NCBI RefSeq assembly: GCF_009455685.1
Contig: NZ_QPES01000001.1
Span: 806,001 to 870,000, forward strand
DNA: 64,000 nucleotides
DNA from: Paraburkholderia hayleyella
Lineage (GTDB): Bacteria > Pseudomonadota > Gammaproteobacteria > Burkholderiales > Burkholderiaceae
Direction of reading: 5' to 3'
In this document: positions 34,936-43,845 of the stretch, one piece after another
How the letters are laid out: the number at the start of each line of letters is the position of its first letter
How positions within the stretch are numbered: the first letter of the stretch is position 1
Program-made: the position numbers and the translations under genes
The notes under the pieces: generated by a model
What the model saw: only the letters and a program-made list of their open reading frames with translations
Database searches by the model: none
What the model was told of the DNA's origin: nothing

Positions 34936-36045
34936 ATGAAAACGAACAGAATCGCTGGATGGATGCTGGGCCTGGTCCTTGCGCTGAGCTTGCCAGGCGC
35001 ATGGGCGCAAAGCATCGGTGCGCTGGTGAATGTCGAAGGGCTGCGTGAGAACGCCCTGGTGGGCTACGGCATCGTGGTTGGCTTGAGTGGCACCGGCGAT
35101 GGCACTCAGGCGAAGTACACCACGCAATCGATGGCGAACATGCTCAAGCAGTTCGGCACCCGGCTGCCGGATGGCACCAACCTGCGCTCACGCAATGTGG
35201 CGGCGGTGATGGTGAGCGCGACCTTCCCTTCCGGCTACCGCAAGGGACAGGTGATTGATGTCACGGTGTCGTCGCTGGGCGATGCCAAAAGCCTGCGCGG
35301 CGGCACCTTGCTCATGACGCCGCTACGCGGTGCGGACAGCGAGGTGTATGCGCTGGCACAAGGCAACCTCGTGATTCCCGGCATCGCGGTGCAGGGCCGC
35401 AGTGGCTCGAGTGTGACCGTGAATACCGCTACCACCGGACGCATTCCACGCGGCGCAACCATCGAGCGCGAGATTGCCACTGACTTCGATAGCACACCAT
35501 CGGTGCGGCTCAACCTGAAGCGGCCCAATGTGCAGACCGCCACGAACATCGTCGAAGTCATCAACCGCGCTTTTAAGCGCGACATCGCCACAACACTGGA
35601 CGCAACTTCGGTTGATGTCGTGGCTCCGGACGATCCGACCCGGCGCGTGGCCTTCGTGGCGCAGCTCTCGGCGCTCAATGTGACCGCAGGCAAGGAACTG
35701 CCACGCATCGTATTTAACTCCCGCACGGGGACCGTCGTTATAAGTCAGGGAGTCACTGTCAAACCTGCCGCGGTGTCCCACGGTTCGCTCAAGGTGACCA
35801 TCGCCGAAGGCTTTGCTGTCAGCCAGCCCAACGCGTTGGGTGAAGGCGAATCCACGGTGGTGCCCGTGAGTGATCTGAAGGTATCCCAGGCAGGTGGGCG
35901 CGCGTTTCAGTGGAAGAGCGGCACGAGCCTGCAGGCGATTGTGGACACGATCAACAGCACCGGAGCGACGCCCGACGACTTGATGGCGATCTTGCAGGCG
36001 CTCGACGAGGCTGGCGCGCTTTCCGCCGAACTGGTCGTGATCTAG
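34936..36045 (+). CDS. flgI: Flagellar P-ring protein FlgI
   Basis: A 369-residue periplasmic protein with a signal peptide (residues 1-24, ending PGAWAQ) and the FlgI core (ENALVGYGIVVGLSGTGDG, TQSMANMLKQFG, RNVAAVMVSATFP). AGGAAAG precedes the ATG. It assembles the ring in the peptidoglycan layer with the help of FlgA. Confidence 0.97.
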   Translation: MKTNRIAGWMLGLVLALSLPGAWAQSIGALVNVEGLRENALVGYGIVVGLSGTGDGTQAKYTTQSMANMLKQFGTRLPDGTNLRSRNVAAVMVSATFPSGYRKGQVIDVTVSSLGDAKSLRGGTLLMTPLRGADSEVYALAQGNLVIPGIAVQGRSGSSVTVNTATTGRIPRGATIEREIATDFDSTPSVRLNLKRPNVQTATNIVEVINRAFKRDIATTLDATSVDVVAPDDPTRRVAFVAQLSALNVTAGKELPRIVFNSRTGTVVISQGVTVKPAAVSHGSLKVTIAEGFAVSQPNALGEGESTVVPVSDLKVSQAGGRAFQWKSGTSLQAIVDTINSTGATPDDLMAILQALDEAGALSAELVVI

Positions 36046-36110
36046 AGAATTGACTGAATGCCTCAAGGCTACAGGTGGCCATTTAGAACCCACGTATCAA
36101 GGAGCGCCAG

Positions 36111-36491
36111 ATGTTAGTCACACCACTGGACCCGATGGCGCTTGCCCAGGCGAGCGCATCTACCCCACTTGAACTCGTGCGCGGCAATGCCGGCACCCGT
36201 GCTGATCCGCAGGATCCCGCTTACCGGCGCCAGGTCGAACAGGCGGCTGAACAGTTCGAAGGCATGTTCATCAACCAGATGCTTAACGCCATGCAGCAGG
36301 CCAACCAGACTTTCAAGGACGCCAACGGCGCAGACACCACGAGCGACAGCATGCTGGCCTATGCTAACCGTGCGGTGGCCGATTCGATTGCTTCGCAGCG
36401 CGCGTTTGGCATCGCTGATTGCCTGATCGCACAAATGCTGCCTCCGGCTGATCCAGCCCCATCCTCTTCTTCTACGGAATCCGAATCATGA
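36111..36491 (+). CDS. flgJ: Rod-binding protein FlgJ, N-terminal domain only
   Basis: A 126-residue protein with the FlgJ rod-capping domain (AAEQFEGMFINQMLNAMQQA, SMLAYANRAVADSIASQRA). It ends where the glucosaminidase half of two-domain FlgJ would begin. The enzymatic half is encoded separately at 28013-28792. AAGGAG precedes the ATG and the end overlaps flgK by four bases. Confidence 0.92.
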   Translation: MLVTPLDPMALAQASASTPLELVRGNAGTRADPQDPAYRRQVEQAAEQFEGMFINQMLNAMQQANQTFKDANGADTTSDSMLAYANRAVADSIASQRAFGIADCLIAQMLPPADPAPSSSSTESES

Positions 36492-37831
36492 GCCTGATCC
36501 ATATTGGCCTGTCGGGCACACGCGCGGCTCAGGCCCAACTCAACGTGGCGGCGCGCAATACCGCTAACCTCAATACACTCGGCTATACCCGTCAAGGGGT
36601 CTTGCTGGGCGCAAGGCCGAACGGCGGCGTGGAAGTGCTCTCGACGATTCGCTTTGCCGATATCTACAAAACCCAGCATATGTGGTACAGCAACTCCGCA
36701 TTTGGGCAGCAAAGTGCTTCAGCGTCGTATTACAACCAGCTCGAGAAAGTCATGAACCTTGAGGACGGCAGTCTTAAGGCCGGGCTCGATGGCTTTTTCG
36801 GCGCGCTCGACGCCGTCAGCGCCGATCCGACGTCGGGGCCGCTGCGCGAGCAGGTGATCAGCTCGGCGACGATGCTCACGCAAAGCTTCAATAACCTGCG
36901 CCACATGATGGCCGGCCAGCTCGACATGCTGCGCCAGCAAAGCAGCACGGCAGCCAGCCAGATCAATTCACTGGCGCAAACGGTGGCGAACCTGAACCAG
37001 AAAATCGCCCAGTCCCAGAGCAGCGGCGCGACACCATCCGAGCTGATCGACCAGCGCGATGCTGCCATCGACCAGCTTTCAGGTTTGGTCGACGTGCGCG
37101 TGATTCATCAACCCAATGGCGCAGTCGACGTGACCTTCGCTGGCGGTCCGCCGCTGGTGTCGGGCTCGGAAGTGGGTAAGGTGGCCATCGAACATCGCCA
37201 GGATGGCACCTTCTCGATCAATCTCGAAGTCGCGGGCACGCGTTTTCCGCTCAACGGACCGAAGCTGGGTGGCACGCTAGGCGGCCTTGCCGATTTTGGC
37301 GAAAGCGTGCTGCTGCCGCAAATGGAGGGTCTGAAAACCCTTGCAGGCGAAATCGCCAACCGGTTCAACGCCCAGATCACGGCAGGTTTTGGTACCGATG
37401 GCAAGCCTGGCGAGCCGCTCTTTACGTTCGATCCGGTGACCGGGGTGATCGGCGTGAATCCAGCCATCAAGCAGACGCAACTGGGGTTTTCCGGCGATCC
37501 AGCCGAACCAGGCAACAGCGACAACCTGCTCAAGCTGATCGCCTTGAGTCATGAAAAAATCAATGTGCCAGGTTTGGGCGAAGTGACAATCGGCGATACC
37601 TACACGATGCTGGTTGGCAAGCTGGGCTCGATGAGCCAGCAAAACCAGGCGGCGCTGGCGACCGCGCTCGAAATCCGCAAGAACGCCGAGCTGGACTGGC
37701 TCTCGGTGAGCGGCGTGGATAAGGATGAAGAAGCCGTCAACATCAGCGAGTACCTCCAGGTGTATCAGGCGAACATGAAGATCATCGCCATTGCGAAAGA
37801 TCTGTTCGATACCACACTCAGCAGTTTCTAA
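36488..37831 (+). CDS. flgK: Hook-filament junction protein FlgK
   Basis: A 447-residue protein with the FlgK N-terminus (AQAQLNVAARNTANLNTLGY), the FlgK mid-region (LEDGSLKAGLDGFFGALDAV) and the C-terminal VSGVDKDEEAVNISEYLQVY. It is the first hook-associated protein and joins hook to filament. Somewhat shorter than main-flagellum FlgK, as is common in lateral systems. Confidence 0.95.
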   Translation: MSLIHIGLSGTRAAQAQLNVAARNTANLNTLGYTRQGVLLGARPNGGVEVLSTIRFADIYKTQHMWYSNSAFGQQSASASYYNQLEKVMNLEDGSLKAGLDGFFGALDAVSADPTSGPLREQVISSATMLTQSFNNLRHMMAGQLDMLRQQSSTAASQINSLAQTVANLNQKIAQSQSSGATPSELIDQRDAAIDQLSGLVDVRVIHQPNGAVDVTFAGGPPLVSGSEVGKVAIEHRQDGTFSINLEVAGTRFPLNGPKLGGTLGGLADFGESVLLPQMEGLKTLAGEIANRFNAQITAGFGTDGKPGEPLFTFDPVTGVIGVNPAIKQTQLGFSGDPAEPGNSDNLLKLIALSHEKINVPGLGEVTIGDTYTMLVGKLGSMSQQNQAALATALEIRKNAELDWLSVSGVDKDEEAVNISEYLQVYQANMKIIAIAKDLFDTTLSSF

Positions 37832-37855
37832 GCCCACGTTTTGCAGGAGAGTTTT

Positions 37856-38767
37856 ATGCGAGTTCCCAGTCAGCGGTTTGGCAACATGATGATCCAGACG
37901 CTGCGTGCGTCGAATCAGAAAATCTCTCACCTGATGCTGCAGATGGATAGTGGCCGGCGGATTCTGAAGCCTTCCGATGATCCGATTGGCGGCGTGCGTT
38001 TGTTGCTGCTGGAGCGCGAGGCTGCAGTGCTGAACCAGTACCGCGGCAATATCGGCACGTTGTCGATCCGTCTGCAGCAAAACGAAAGCCATCTGGATAG
38101 CCTGCTCAAGAGCGTGATGTCAACCCAGGACCTGATGCTGGCCGCCGCCGATGGCAGCACGACGTCTGCCGACCTGAACGCCTTGGCAGGCACCCTGGAG
38201 AGTCTGAAAGAAACCCTTGTGCAGGGCACAGGTGTCAAAGATAGCGAAGGTAACTATCTGTTCTCCGGCACGCTGACTAGCACGTCGCCGTTGCAATATG
38301 ACCCGTCGGCGCCCGCAGGTTCGCGCTACTCCTACGCGGGCAACAACGGCCAGCAACACGTGGTGGTGGGGCACGACGTGACCCTGGCTGCCAATACCAG
38401 CCTCGAGCATATGGCCGAACTGGTGAATCATCTCGATGCTGCGCTGGAGGCGCTGAAAGCGCCAGGCGCCAATGCCAACGACCCGGCCACCCGCGCGCTG
38501 ATCGATGCCAGCCTCGGCTCGCTGACCAACGGCGTGAACCACCTGAGCGCACAGATCGCCAGGCTCGGCGGCGCGCAAAACACGCTTGACCTGCTCGACC
38601 AGAGCCACGAAGCGATGCTGGTGTCGAACGGCGAGGCGGCGAACATGGTGGGCCAGCTCGACTACGCCAAGGCCTACGACGAAATGAGCAACTACATGGT
38701 GGCGGTGCAAGGCACCTACAAAGTGTATGGACGGGTCGCACAACTTTCTCTGTTCGATATCCTTTAA
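37856..38767 (+). CDS. flgL: Hook-filament junction protein FlgL
   Basis: From ATG 37856 (AGGAGAG upstream) the product is 303 residues, with RVPSQRFGNMMIQTLRAS and DSGRRILKPSDDPIGGVRL at the N-terminus and flagellin-like ends. An upstream in-frame TTG at 37841 is less likely. It is the last clearly recognised gene of the flg operon. Confidence 0.94.
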   Translation: MRVPSQRFGNMMIQTLRASNQKISHLMLQMDSGRRILKPSDDPIGGVRLLLLEREAAVLNQYRGNIGTLSIRLQQNESHLDSLLKSVMSTQDLMLAAADGSTTSADLNALAGTLESLKETLVQGTGVKDSEGNYLFSGTLTSTSPLQYDPSAPAGSRYSYAGNNGQQHVVVGHDVTLAANTSLEHMAELVNHLDAALEALKAPGANANDPATRALIDASLGSLTNGVNHLSAQIARLGGAQNTLDLLDQSHEAMLVSNGEAANMVGQLDYAKAYDEMSNYMVAVQGTYKVYGRVAQLSLFDIL

Positions 38768-38796
38768 TGCACTCATTGATTGGCTAACGACATCCG

Positions 38797-39858
38797 ATGA
38801 ACGTGCATCTTTCTCCCGGCAGTCTTGAACGCGTCGCTCCGCTAACAAGCGGCGCGAGCGCCCAGACTGCCGCCGCCACGCGCGCCGCAGCAGCGCAGAT
38901 GCCCGAGGCGTCAGCTACGCCTCAGGCGCGCAAGGCTGAGCGTTATCGCGGCGAGGGCTTGAATGCACGGATTGCGTTTGTCGCGCAGCAGGCCGATTTC
39001 AATCAGCGCGTGACGGGTGCGCAACGCACGAAAGTGTTTCTTGAGCAAACACTCACGCATTTGCAAGCCTTGAAAAAAGCGCTTGGCGTGAGCATCGCCG
39101 GTGCGCCTGACAGGGCGGCTGTGGCGTCTCGTCTCGCTGCGTTCGACACACACTGGCAAACACGTGCGAGCGCAACAGCGGGCGTGCTGGACAGCGACTT
39201 GGGCTATCACGAAGATCATGGTGCACGTCAGCCGTTCCAGATGCGTGCGCTGGAATGGCCCATGGTGAATCACCGTGGCGCCGAGACGCTGACGCTGTAT
39301 CCCGGTGGCTTGAGCAAGACGCCGGTCACCCTGAGCTTTGATGCCGCGCCCGAAGCAGAGGAGGCACTGGTGCGCCGGATTGACCGGGCGCTCGCGCCAG
39401 CAGGCATTCGCGTAGCGTTAAAAGACAGGCAGGACCTGGTGTTCTCGACAGCCGAAGTGGAATGGCCCGAGGTGCGTGACCAGATGATGATTCAGGGCGG
39501 TGGCAAGCGTTTTCCGGGGGGCCGCCCGAGCCGGGCGGCCACAACTGCGCTGCCGGGAGCGATTGAGCCGCAAAACTGGAGCATCGGGGATCGATCGGCG
39601 CAACGCGACACGCTGCGTCAGGTGGTGCGGGCGTTGGAACAGGTCGGTCAGGCGCAAGCCCAGATGAATGTCTTGCTGGAGGAGGCGAGCGTTTCTATCC
39701 AGGCCGGTTTGCGCGCAGGTGTGGACGGACGCGGAGGGGCGGATGCATTTGCGCAAGCGCTGGAACAGCCAACGGGGTTTCAGGTACTTGCGGCGATTGG
39801 CTCAAGCCTGAAAGGGATGAGCCGCTCGCGGGTGAACGTACTGTTGAAGGCGCGGTAA
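38797..39858 (+). CDS. Unrecognised flagellum-linked protein (position of LafW)
   Basis: A 353-residue protein that I do not recognise by sequence. It has an Ala/Thr-rich N-terminus (residues 1-45), two helical charged parts (65-100 and 270-300) and a compact middle (about 145-215, with RGAETLTLYPGGL). No signal peptide or membrane helix is seen. Base composition matches the flagellar genes, and it lies 29 bases after flgL in the same direction. In Flag-2 loci the place after flgL is taken by lafW, described as a hook-associated protein. A role in hook or filament assembly or export is therefore a reasonable inference. Confidence 0.75.
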   Translation: MNVHLSPGSLERVAPLTSGASAQTAAATRAAAAQMPEASATPQARKAERYRGEGLNARIAFVAQQADFNQRVTGAQRTKVFLEQTLTHLQALKKALGVSIAGAPDRAAVASRLAAFDTHWQTRASATAGVLDSDLGYHEDHGARQPFQMRALEWPMVNHRGAETLTLYPGGLSKTPVTLSFDAAPEAEEALVRRIDRALAPAGIRVALKDRQDLVFSTAEVEWPEVRDQMMIQGGGKRFPGGRPSRAATTALPGAIEPQNWSIGDRSAQRDTLRQVVRALEQVGQAQAQMNVLLEEASVSIQAGLRAGVDGRGGADAFAQALEQPTGFQVLAAIGSSLKGMSRSRVNVLLKAR

Positions 39859-39880
39859 GTAATAAGTATCAAGAATGCGA

Positions 39881-39917
39881 AACGACGTGCCAGGCTAGAT
39901 GAGCCTGTCGCGTCGTT
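39881..39917. terminator. Two-step hairpin at the end of the flagellar locus
   Basis: Outer stem AACGACG/CGTCGTT (39881-39887, 39911-39917) and inner stem CAGGCT/AGCCTG (39891-39896, 39902-39907). It lies between the end of the flagellar operon and the convergent first gene of the AT-rich island, so it may terminate both strands. No long T tract is present. Confidence 0.55.
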
Positions 39918-39948
39918 GGCCCAGGCGCGCTGCGTGTCGCGGTTGAAA

Positions 39949-40881
39949 TTAATAGGAGAGTGACGGGCCGGACGGAGACAGCTTGAGTGCCGATTCTTTC
40001 GGTTGATGTTTCTTGCCGAGGTTTGCAATCTGGTCCAGAAAATCAAGATTGCGACCGAAAGTGACTTTGTTGTCCAGCTTGTACTTGCAAATGTAGTTGC
40101 AGCCAATGGTCAGCGTATACAAGATCCTGATAAACGAATTATTTAATGCGGGCCAGGGAGTTGATTTTTCATATTCGTCGAGAGCTTGCTGGATTGTATT
40201 TTTATATTTGTTGGTGGAGATTTTTTCTGTTTTTTCGGACAGATTGTTTTTCTCGGCAACAAGAAAACGATAAAAATCAAATACCGCCATGATAAGAATA
40301 TCTTCCTCTAAGGAATATATTTCCATCTCGTTAAAGAGCGAGGAAGCACTTGTTCCCTGATAGCCGTTTAAATATGTTTCGCAATGTTTGGTGAATGCGG
40401 AGTCCAGGCCATGAAAGCAGGACGTGAATGCATTCAGGATGTTCTTTTTTTTGCCGGCATTAGTGATGGAGTGAATCTCGCAGAGAGCAAGATCAAGCAG
40501 CTCGCAGGTGGAAATAAAATTAAAAAAGCGGTGTTTGTCGGAAGGTTGAGACGGGCAATTTAAATCAGCAATTGAAGCCTCGATTTTGCCGAGTTTTTTT
40601 TCGAGTTCACTTTTTTCCCGGATGGAAAGCAGGGAAGAATCGTCTGTATTATCTATACGTGGTGTCGTGCAGGGCGACGTTTCATTGGGTGAATTTCCGG
40701 CAGATGAAGAGCGGGAAAGCAGAGATTTTAAGCCCATCGATAATTCTCCTATTGCCGTTCCTCCAGCCTTGGGTTGCTGTTCGGGCATGTTGTCCGATTT
40801 TTCTGGCTGCATGACTGGGAGATCCGAACGGGAGGGGCTCGAATTGGAACGGCCTCGGAACAGGGCGTATAGGGTGGTCAT
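39949..40881 (-). CDS. Island paralogue A, unrecognised secreted-effector-like protein
   Basis: From ATG 40881 (AGGA upstream) the product is 310 residues; an in-frame ATG at 40962 would add 27. The first 90 residues are rich in Ser, Asn and Pro. The rest is predicted mainly helical, with no signal peptide. It carries the family block KISTNKYKNTI at residue 220, Y seven residues later, and TFGRNLDF 55 residues after the block start. It also shares the mid block FYRFLVAEKN. It is the family member closest to the flagellar locus and the most divergent at the C-terminus (31 extra residues). DNA is AT-rich compared with the flagellar genes. Function unknown. Confidence 0.75.
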   Translation of the reverse strand: MTTLYALFRGRSNSSPSRSDLPVMQPEKSDNMPEQQPKAGGTAIGELSMGLKSLLSRSSSAGNSPNETSPCTTPRIDNTDDSSLLSIREKSELEKKLGKIEASIADLNCPSQPSDKHRFFNFISTCELLDLALCEIHSITNAGKKKNILNAFTSCFHGLDSAFTKHCETYLNGYQGTSASSLFNEMEIYSLEEDILIMAVFDFYRFLVAEKNNLSEKTEKISTNKYKNTIQQALDEYEKSTPWPALNNSFIRILYTLTIGCNYICKYKLDNKVTFGRNLDFLDQIANLGKKHQPKESALKLSPSGPSLSY

Positions 40882-41228
40882 GATCGGGATCCTGTTTGTA
40901 GCTGTACATGATGGAAGGCCCAGCATTACATGAGGACTGGGCACCCCTATGCGAGACGACATTTCATGTCTCGTGCACTGCCGCCAAACCGCTCAGCGCT
41001 TTTTAGCTTGAATAAACCAGCACATGGCGTCGAAAGTGGGCAGCATGGCTTGATAGCTCTAAGTAACTCCATTCGGGCAGTCGTTCCTGAAATTGATGAT
41101 TATTTATTGTGAACGGCCGAATAAAGCAGATGTTTTAAACGGAGCCACAAGAAGCCCAGGGAACTCTTGTGGCGCTGCCTGGGTATGGATAATGCCGCCT
41201 GTTAAAGCAGGGTTATTTCTGCTTCAGG
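40882..41228. other. Intergenic DNA with one hairpin
   Basis: No gene is supported here. A stem GCCACAAG/CTTGTGGC (41144-41151 and 41166-41173) lies about 55 bases beyond the end of paralogue B and may be its terminator. A 60-codon plus-strand frame at 40930 has no ribosome site and no recognisable product. Confidence 0.5.
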
Positions 41229-42599
41229 TTATTGGTTGAATGTAATTTGGCCTTTTCTGGCGGTATGCTCATGTTTATTCAATAGATTGAGTAAAAGTTC
41301 GATCAATTCGGTTGGGTTGCTAAATATCATTAAGCCTTGGAACAGCCCGTCTTTGACTTGTTCAAGAAATATTTTTGTAGTTAATATGCTGACATATAAG
41401 GCAATTTCCAGGCAGTGTTTATTGGATAAAGATCCTTGTTTTTCGATTTCAGCGCAATTTTGTCTAATTGATTTTTTGAGCGAGCCAGTCGAAATCCGGG
41501 TGGCTGTCATGCAAGCTATGATTTCCTTGACTTCCTTTGCAAGAGAGGAAATTGTAGGCAGCGTATCATAACGGTTTTCGATTTTATTTTGTTCTAGATA
41601 TTTTACAAAAAGCTCGGCGATCATGGGTCTTTTTGAAAAAAGTGGTGGATTGGGGATTTTTATTTTGACGGGCAAAGATTCAGTGTCGATTGCTGAATTT
41701 TTGGATAGATGATTTGTGGTTTCTAAAATTATTTCATTGATGAATTTATCTAGTTTACGGTAATCTTCAAGCGAAGGGGTCGTGTCCTTAAGAAAAGCGA
41801 TCGATTGCTGTTTAATTAAAATATTATCTCTCTTCTTATATTCGCAGGTGATGCTATTAATTAAAAGTGCAAGAAAAGTAGCCGTATTACGAAATAAACT
41901 ATCGCTTTCTGGGTCGGAAAAATTTGTATCAAATACTGTTGTTCCGTTTTGATCCAGGAAAACTTTTTTGTCATGTATTTGATAGCTATAGATGCTGGAA
42001 AAATGTAGCAACATTTCGTCGAGGCAATCCTTTTCATTTTCGAATTTTTCCCCGGGCTGAGGGAATGATTTTTTATCTTTAATAAAAGTGACGAGAGTTT
42101 TGATCTGGTTAGAAGATAATTTTTTCAGTTGCGAAAAATTATCCAAGAAATAATTGCCATTTATTTTGCTGTCATTTTTTGAGGGGCTGAGGGAGTCCAT
42201 CCAGATCTTGGATTCAGATGTTTGGTGGAGAGTATTTGGTTTATCGTTTTGTGAATGGGAATTGGTCTGAGTGGTGGAAGTTGTGTTTGAGATGGCCGGC
42301 GAAAAATCGGAATTCTGCAAATGTTGGAGATTCGATTCGGTATTTGAAGATGAATTGTTTTTATCTTCGAGGAATTTTTCATTAAAGTTAATGCTGGAGT
42401 TTCTGGAGAAATTGTTGCTTTGATGAACATTGCTGTTGAGTGGTTTGTTGTAATATTGTTTCGGATGATTTTGAGCGCGGTTTTCGTTACGTCTTTTGCT
42501 ACTTTGTTCATTGCAGATTCCGAGATTAAAGGTGTTGCTTTCATTGGAAGGATGCTGGGAAATAGTGTTTTTATTTTGAGTTGGGCGGGATGGAAACAT
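41229..42599 (-). CDS. Island paralogue B, unrecognised secreted-effector-like protein
   Basis: A 456-residue protein. The first 170 residues are strongly Asn/Ser/Gln/Thr-rich and probably disordered; the rest is helical. The family C-terminal domain starts at residue 368 with RISTGSLKKSI and has IFSNPTEL 57 residues later. The tyrosine found in the other members is Ile here. It is the longest member and ends in a short basic tail. It starts 51 bases after the stop of paralogue C, so the two may share a transcript. No ribosome site is obvious before the ATG. Function unknown. Confidence 0.75.
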   Translation of the reverse strand: MFPSRPTQNKNTISQHPSNESNTFNLGICNEQSSKRRNENRAQNHPKQYYNKPLNSNVHQSNNFSRNSSINFNEKFLEDKNNSSSNTESNLQHLQNSDFSPAISNTTSTTQTNSHSQNDKPNTLHQTSESKIWMDSLSPSKNDSKINGNYFLDNFSQLKKLSSNQIKTLVTFIKDKKSFPQPGEKFENEKDCLDEMLLHFSSIYSYQIHDKKVFLDQNGTTVFDTNFSDPESDSLFRNTATFLALLINSITCEYKKRDNILIKQQSIAFLKDTTPSLEDYRKLDKFINEIILETTNHLSKNSAIDTESLPVKIKIPNPPLFSKRPMIAELFVKYLEQNKIENRYDTLPTISSLAKEVKEIIACMTATRISTGSLKKSIRQNCAEIEKQGSLSNKHCLEIALYVSILTTKIFLEQVKDGLFQGLMIFSNPTELIELLLNLLNKHEHTARKGQITFNQ

Positions 42600-42650
42600 G
42601 ATTATTAAATTTTTCGTAAAAAGGGATGGGGAAATCTAGGGGGATGTGAG

Positions 42651-43658
42651 TTAGTGAACAGGTTGCATTGAGTCAGGATTTTTGAGGTTGCAAACAAATT
42701 CGTCCGGATTGCTGTGCGTAAACGTATCTTTTAGAAATTCATTATATATTTGATAAGAGTCGCAACAGAAAGCATCAACCAGCTTTATAACAAGAGGGTC
42801 CGGAGTTGATACATTTTCAGCGTATTCTTTTTTTGTTTTTCTTAATGATTTTTTTATATCGCCTGTCTTAATGTGACTATTCTTGATACTTTTAATTAAT
42901 GAAGTCAGGGCGGAGCGATATTCTTTAATGACGCAAATGGCGGATTCTTTGTTATTTTTAAAATTAAGGCGGGTATTTTTGATGAAATTTTCGATTTCTG
43001 GAATTTGCTCTTTTATGGTTTTGATAAATATGTCTGCTTTCACATTTTGAGAGAGGTGATTCTTGCGCTCATCGAGCTCGGTAATGTGTTTTATAATATT
43101 ATGCAGGTTGTTGTTTTGAGTTGTGAGTTCCTGGCGAGATGGATATTTCTTATCGGAAAAGTTAATTTTACATTCTCTTCTGATTTGTAAAACCTTATTT
43201 TTTCCATCAATATGTATTTGATATAAATTAAAAGCGGAACTTATCAGATTAATTTCTTCGGTTGCATAAATTCGGCGGCCTAGACTAAGAATAAGCTTGC
43301 TTAAGGCCTGGTCACCTTCTTTAGAAACAAGCTCCGTGAACATTTTTTCCAGATCGCCCAGAGAGTCGCAAATGGTTTTTACATTATTAGGCGTTTGGGT
43401 GCTGAGGTTTATTTCTTGATTTACATCCGTGAATTTTGGATATTCTAGTTTTTTGATGGCAGTTAAAATCTTTCCATCTGGCGTGTTAGTTCCAGATTGT
43501 GAATTTATGACTTTATCAAAAAACATTGGCTGGGCTTGTGTTGCCCGGTTATTTTGTGACAAGGAATCCAGATTTATAGATCGCCCTGTTACATTGTTAG
43601 AGTCGGTGTTGTAATTTGTTAAATTGTTATTTGAAGCGGATTTTAAAATTTCACTCAT
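42651..43658 (-). CDS. Island paralogue C, unrecognised secreted-effector-like protein
   Basis: A 335-residue protein with an Asn/Ser-rich start (MSEILKSASNNNLTNYN) and a helical body. Mid block NLYQIHIDGKN lies near residue 145. The family block HIKTGDIKKSL is at residue 262, with Tyr seven residues on and THSNPDEF at 314. No signal peptide or membrane helix is seen. The ATG at 43658 has no clear Shine-Dalgarno sequence. AT-rich codon use sets it apart from the flagellar genes. Function unknown. Confidence 0.77.
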   Translation of the reverse strand: MSEILKSASNNNLTNYNTDSNNVTGRSINLDSLSQNNRATQAQPMFFDKVINSQSGTNTPDGKILTAIKKLEYPKFTDVNQEINLSTQTPNNVKTICDSLGDLEKMFTELVSKEGDQALSKLILSLGRRIYATEEINLISSAFNLYQIHIDGKNKVLQIRRECKINFSDKKYPSRQELTTQNNNLHNIIKHITELDERKNHLSQNVKADIFIKTIKEQIPEIENFIKNTRLNFKNNKESAICVIKEYRSALTSLIKSIKNSHIKTGDIKKSLRKTKKEYAENVSTPDPLVIKLVDAFCCDSYQIYNEFLKDTFTHSNPDEFVCNLKNPDSMQPVH

Positions 43659-43845
43659 AGTTGATCATATTAATTAAAAATAAAACTATCTCGTTGTTTG
43701 ATGATGGAAGCGGTATATTAATCAGTAAAGATTGATGATGCAAAATTGTTACTGATTAAATTTTTTTGAAAAAACAAATCTACCGCTGCCATGACTATTG
43801 GCCGAAAATAATTTCGAATTTCCCGCGCACTTGGAATGCTGCATC

